Shown here: positions 13,105-15,329 of the stretch, piece after piece | Position numbering within the stretch: the stretch's first letter is position 1 | Layout of the letters: every line of letters begins with the position of its first letter | From: an uncultured archaeon | Lineage (GTDB): Archaea; Nanobdellota; Nanobdellia; Woesearchaeales; CAIVOO01 | Assembly (NCBI GenBank): GCA_903907555.1 | Contig: CAIVOO010000133.1 | Location: 1-15,329, forward strand | Direction of reading: 5' to 3' | DNA length: 15,329 bases | Notes under the pieces: generated by a model | The model's input: the letters and a program-made list of their open reading frames with translations, nothing else | What the model was told of the DNA's origin: nothing | The model's database searches: none | Translations under genes and position numbers: made by a program

Positions 13105-14655
13105 CTAATAGTCCAATAAGCTTATCTGCCCTTTTCTTTTGCCTTCAGGCACCTGCTCTACGACTTCGCCAACCTGCTGCTTGACGTTCGCTGCTATTTT
13201 CTTTCCGACAATCTGTGCAAGAACTGTTATGTCCGCACTTTTCACGTCTTTTATGTCTTTTATTTTGTTGGCGAACAATTTTCTTGCCCTGACGCGTCCA
13301 ATATCTTTAAGCTGCAGCAGCGGCAGCAGTTCTTCTCTCACTCCATTCTTCAATCTTATTCTTAATTTTAGAATTTCCTTTATCGCTTCGTGGGCTGGCA
13401 TTAATTTTGCAAGCTCTTCTGCTGCATAAAGAAGCCAGTCTGCATTGTCCAGCTTTACTTTTATCTCGCCTGGGCGGATGCTGTACTTCTCCAAAAGCTC
13501 CTCTTCATCTTTCTCATTAATCCAGTCATCGAAAAACAATGCTGTCTTTACGGAATTTATGAATTCACCATAATCAGGATCATACATCACAGGCTCGTCA
13601 ATTACTAATTCTTCTTTAAGCAGCCTTTCCCTGATTTTATCGACTTCGGCAACTTTCGCTTTCAGGAACGGGCGTATCTCAAGCTGCGATGATATCAAAT
13701 GCAATAATGAAAATGTTGAAATTTTGTCTTTTTTATTAAGCGCAATGACAATGTTGTTTGCTGTCACAGGGTCTATGTAAAGCTCTGCAACCCTTTTTCC
13801 GAGAAGTGTTGCTTCAATCAGTTCGCTGTCGTATTCATTTGCCGAGACAAACTCCTCTTTTTTCAGCTTGATGAATTCAAATTCTTCAAGCAGGTTCAGC
13901 ATTTTTACAATAATTCTTTTTAGCTTTGACAAATCCTCAAACTGGTATGCCCAGAATGTTTTCGAGAAGAATGCATAAATCTCTTTCTGGCTCCTGACAA
14001 TATCTGTAGCAATCAATGACAAGATATAAGTTCTTAGCACAGGCTCGACAGCTAATTTAGAATAGATTGGCTCAGGAACTCCGAGAACATATTTTTCATA
14101 TATGTCATCGCGTTCGCCTTCTGTCTGCGCTATGCATATTGCCTCGCCGTAATCCTCCTTCCCAGGCCTTCCTGCACGTCCAGCCATCTGTATATATTCA
14201 AGCACAGGAATCCAGTCCATCCCCCAGTTTCCACCGTAGCGCTTCAAGTCTTTTATTATAGTCCTGAATGCCGGCAGGTCAACACCTGCTGCTAATGTAG
14301 GAGTTGCGCAGATTACTTTTACCTTTCCTGCTCGAAAATTATCTTCAATAAGTTCCCTCTGCTCTGACGCAAGACCTGCATGATGAAATGCTATGCCTTT
14401 TTCTATGCATTTTGCCAGTCTTTCGCATTGTTTTGTCGGGCGCTGGAGAACATTCAGTATTTTTTCAGATAATTCTTTCAGATGAGGAGTTGTTTCCTTG
14501 ATTTTCTTTGAAATTTTCTCTGCAGAGCTTTCTGCAGCGCGCTTTGAGCCAACAAATATCAGGATTTGCTTGTTTATGTCAATGGTATCTAATGCTATGT
14601 CAATAAACGGCTCGTCAGAAAGCTCCTTTATTATGATTGGCTTGTGTTTTTTCAC
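13105..14655 (-). CDS. Hel308-type DNA helicase missing the N-terminal RecA domain (split or truncated)
   Basis: Homologue of the archaeal Ski2-like repair helicase Hel308/Hjm, which unwinds lagging strands at stalled forks. Only the second half is present: motif IV ILIFVGSKRAAES (31-43), IAFHHAGL (88-95), motif V ICATPTLAAGVDLP (115-128), motif VI QMAGRAGRPG (156-165), then winged-helix and ratchet domains (about 195-430) and a C-terminal helix-hairpin-helix (LKDIGRVRARKLF, 449-461). Walker A, DEIH and SAT motifs, about 200 residues, are absent, so this polypeptide alone cannot hydrolyse ATP. Length is 516 aa against about 700. The GTG start shares GTGA with the HIT gene's stop, and in frame a TGA lies at 14695-14697. 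It ends QISLLDY, a PIP-box-like tail. Confidence 0.85.
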   Translation of the reverse strand: MKKHKPIIIKELSDEPFIDIALDTIDINKQILIFVGSKRAAESSAEKISKKIKETTPHLKELSEKILNVLQRPTKQCERLAKCIEKGIAFHHAGLASEQRELIEDNFRAGKVKVICATPTLAAGVDLPAFRTIIKDLKRYGGNWGMDWIPVLEYIQMAGRAGRPGKEDYGEAICIAQTEGERDDIYEKYVLGVPEPIYSKLAVEPVLRTYILSLIATDIVRSQKEIYAFFSKTFWAYQFEDLSKLKRIIVKMLNLLEEFEFIKLKKEEFVSANEYDSELIEATLLGKRVAELYIDPVTANNIVIALNKKDKISTFSLLHLISSQLEIRPFLKAKVAEVDKIRERLLKEELVIDEPVMYDPDYGEFINSVKTALFFDDWINEKDEEELLEKYSIRPGEIKVKLDNADWLLYAAEELAKLMPAHEAIKEILKLRIRLKNGVREELLPLLQLKDIGRVRARKLFANKIKDIKDVKSADITVLAQIVGKKIAANVKQQVGEVVEQVPEGKRKGQISLLDY

Positions 14656-15056
14656 TGTAGCGATTTTTTTATCTTCTCTGAATAGAGATTTATGTCATCT
14701 TCATATTTCCTGTGAGGCCAGTCAAACTTGAAATTATTCTCGCTGTGCCTTGGGATGACATGCATATGCATGTGATTTATTATCTGCCCTGCAGCAGGCT
14801 TGTTGTTGATTACAATATTGGTTCCATCACAGAATTCCAGCACAGCCTTGCTTATTTTCTGCGCAAGCTTTGTCATTTCAGCAAGAATTTTCGGGTCTGC
14901 TGATTCCAAATCATCAAAATGCTTCTTTGGAACAATCAATGTATGCCCCTTATTTGCGGGCATAATGTCCAGAAACGCAACCAAGTCCTTGCTCTCAAAA
15001 ACCTTTGTTGACGGAATCTCTCCTTGAATTATTTTGCAAAATATGCAGTCGCTCAT
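14652..15056 (-). CDS. HIT-family nucleotide hydrolase/transferase
   Basis: Protein of 134 aa, complete for the family. CIFC (Cys4, Cys7) at the N-terminus is the usual zinc pair of HINT-like proteins, with ANKGHTLIVPKKHF (34-47) contributing further ligands. The active-site histidine triad is HMHMHVIPR (95-103), preceded by NIVINNKPAAGQ. Such enzymes hydrolyse adenosine phosphoramidates or dinucleotides in the cytoplasm. GAGGT lies about ten bases before the ATG. The stop codon overlaps the GTG start of the truncated Hel308 gene. Confidence 0.95.
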   Translation of the reverse strand: MSDCIFCKIIQGEIPSTKVFESKDLVAFLDIMPANKGHTLIVPKKHFDDLESADPKILAEMTKLAQKISKAVLEFCDGTNIVINNKPAAGQIINHMHMHVIPRHSENNFKFDWPHRKYEDDINLYSEKIKKSLQ

Positions 15057-15061
15057 TTTGA

Positions 15062-15220
15062 TTACCTCTTCCTCATCTTTTTTATTTCCATTACTCTTAA
15101 AATTTGCTGTATTAACAGCGAAATCATGCCGATAGTGTAAGTTGCCAGTGATGAGAACTGTATTCCTTTCTTATAAAAATCGTAGATGCTTAAAGCTACA
15201 AACACAATCCCGAAAATCAT
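15062..15220 (-). CDS. Small two-helix membrane protein
   Basis: Protein of 52 aa from the ATG at 15220: a first hydrophobic segment (IFGIVFVALSIYDFY, 2-16), a short polar turn (KKGIQFSS), a second segment (TYTIGMISLLIQQIL, 23-38) and a very basic tail (EIKKMRKR). An upstream reading frame continues into the tRNA-Ala gene and cannot be real coding there; a TTG at 15253, directly after the tRNA, is an alternative start giving 63 aa. It lies 5 bp before the HIT gene on the same strand. No family recognised. Confidence 0.5.
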   Translation of the reverse strand: MIFGIVFVALSIYDFYKKGIQFSSLATYTIGMISLLIQQILRVMEIKKMRKR

Positions 15221-15253
15221 GAAATAGCTTCTTAATTTCTTGTCATTCTTCAA

Positions 15254-15325
15254 TGGACGAGCCGAGAATCGAACTCGGAGCCTCACCCTTGCGAAGGGTG
15301 CGTTATACCATTTAACTACTCGCCC
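15254..15325 (-). tRNA. tRNA-Ala(CGC)
   Basis: Intronless 72-nt cloverleaf on the minus strand. Acceptor GGGCGAG/CUCGUCC includes a G3-U70 wobble pair, the alanine identity element. D-arm GUUA/UAAC with loop AAUGGUA, anticodon stem CACCC/GGGUG with loop UUCGCAA (anticodon CGC, reads GCG), variable AGGCU, T-arm CCGAG-UUCGAUU-CUCGG, discriminator A73. CCA is not encoded. It probably leads the transcript of the small membrane protein, HIT and Hel308-like genes; its promoter is outside the window. Confidence 0.93.
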
Positions 15326-15329
15326 CAAC

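Noticed and set aside
13091..13105. Inverted repeat GCGAA-ATATA-TTCGC after the Hel308 stop as a terminator
   Set aside because: Only five pairs, no T tract after it on the minus strand, and archaea do not need hairpin terminators; chance is likely in this AT-rich spacer.
15221..15328. N-terminal extension of the small membrane protein to 88 aa
   Set aside because: It would translate the tRNA-Ala gene, whose cloverleaf with G3-U70 is clear.
1..15329. CRISPR array, insertion sequence, prophage or integrase attachment site
   Set aside because: No repeated spacers, transposase, integrase or phage gene seen; the two tRNAs have no duplicated 3' ends nearby.

Overview
This window looks like a compact, AT-rich archaeal genome. 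The evidence is an LSm-L37e-S8e gene string, AlaX and Hel308 homologues, a TrmB-type regulator, a tRNA with a bulge-helix-bulge (BHB) intron, and TATA-like boxes about 27 bp upstream of start codons (leaderless initiation). Many genes overlap by 1-24 bp. A DPANN lineage such as Woesearchaeota or Pacearchaeota is plausible from gene size, compactness and divergent homologues, but the sequence alone does not prove it. Almost all genes are on the minus strand.

Left part (1-3435): the 5' end of a COG2231-type HhH-GPD DNA glycosylase lies after a small PF06541-like membrane protein. Diverging from these is an unrecognised 413-aa protein with an HELQH zinc-protease-like motif and an 18-residue tandem duplication. 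It converges, with a 24-bp overlap, on a CoiA-like putative nuclease with two Cys/His clusters.

Middle left (3436-7382): a nitrate/sulfonate/thiamine-precursor-type (NMT1/SsuABC) ABC importer operon, in the order 60-aa protein, binding protein, ATPase, permease, 4-TM protein. It is transcribed away from a TrmB-family regulator across a 117-bp intergenic region containing dyads. The substrate cannot be told from the sequence.

Middle (7359-10429): a translation/nitrogen operon in the order LSm, L37e, S8e, glutamine synthetase (GlnA) and an AlaX editing protein that has a DHHA1 tail but no N-terminal domain. A 53-aa zinc-ribbon protein (10541-10702) diverges from it.

Right part (10721-15329): tRNA-Arg(GCG) with a 13-nt BHB intron, a PHP-domain phosphoesterase, a divergent long PRPP-synthetase-like protein, a Hel308 helicase lacking its whole first RecA domain, a HIT hydrolase, a small membrane protein and tRNA-Ala(CGC).

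The two strongest items for follow-up are the apparently split or truncated Hel308 and the minimal BHB intron. I see no CRISPR array, IS element or phage module.
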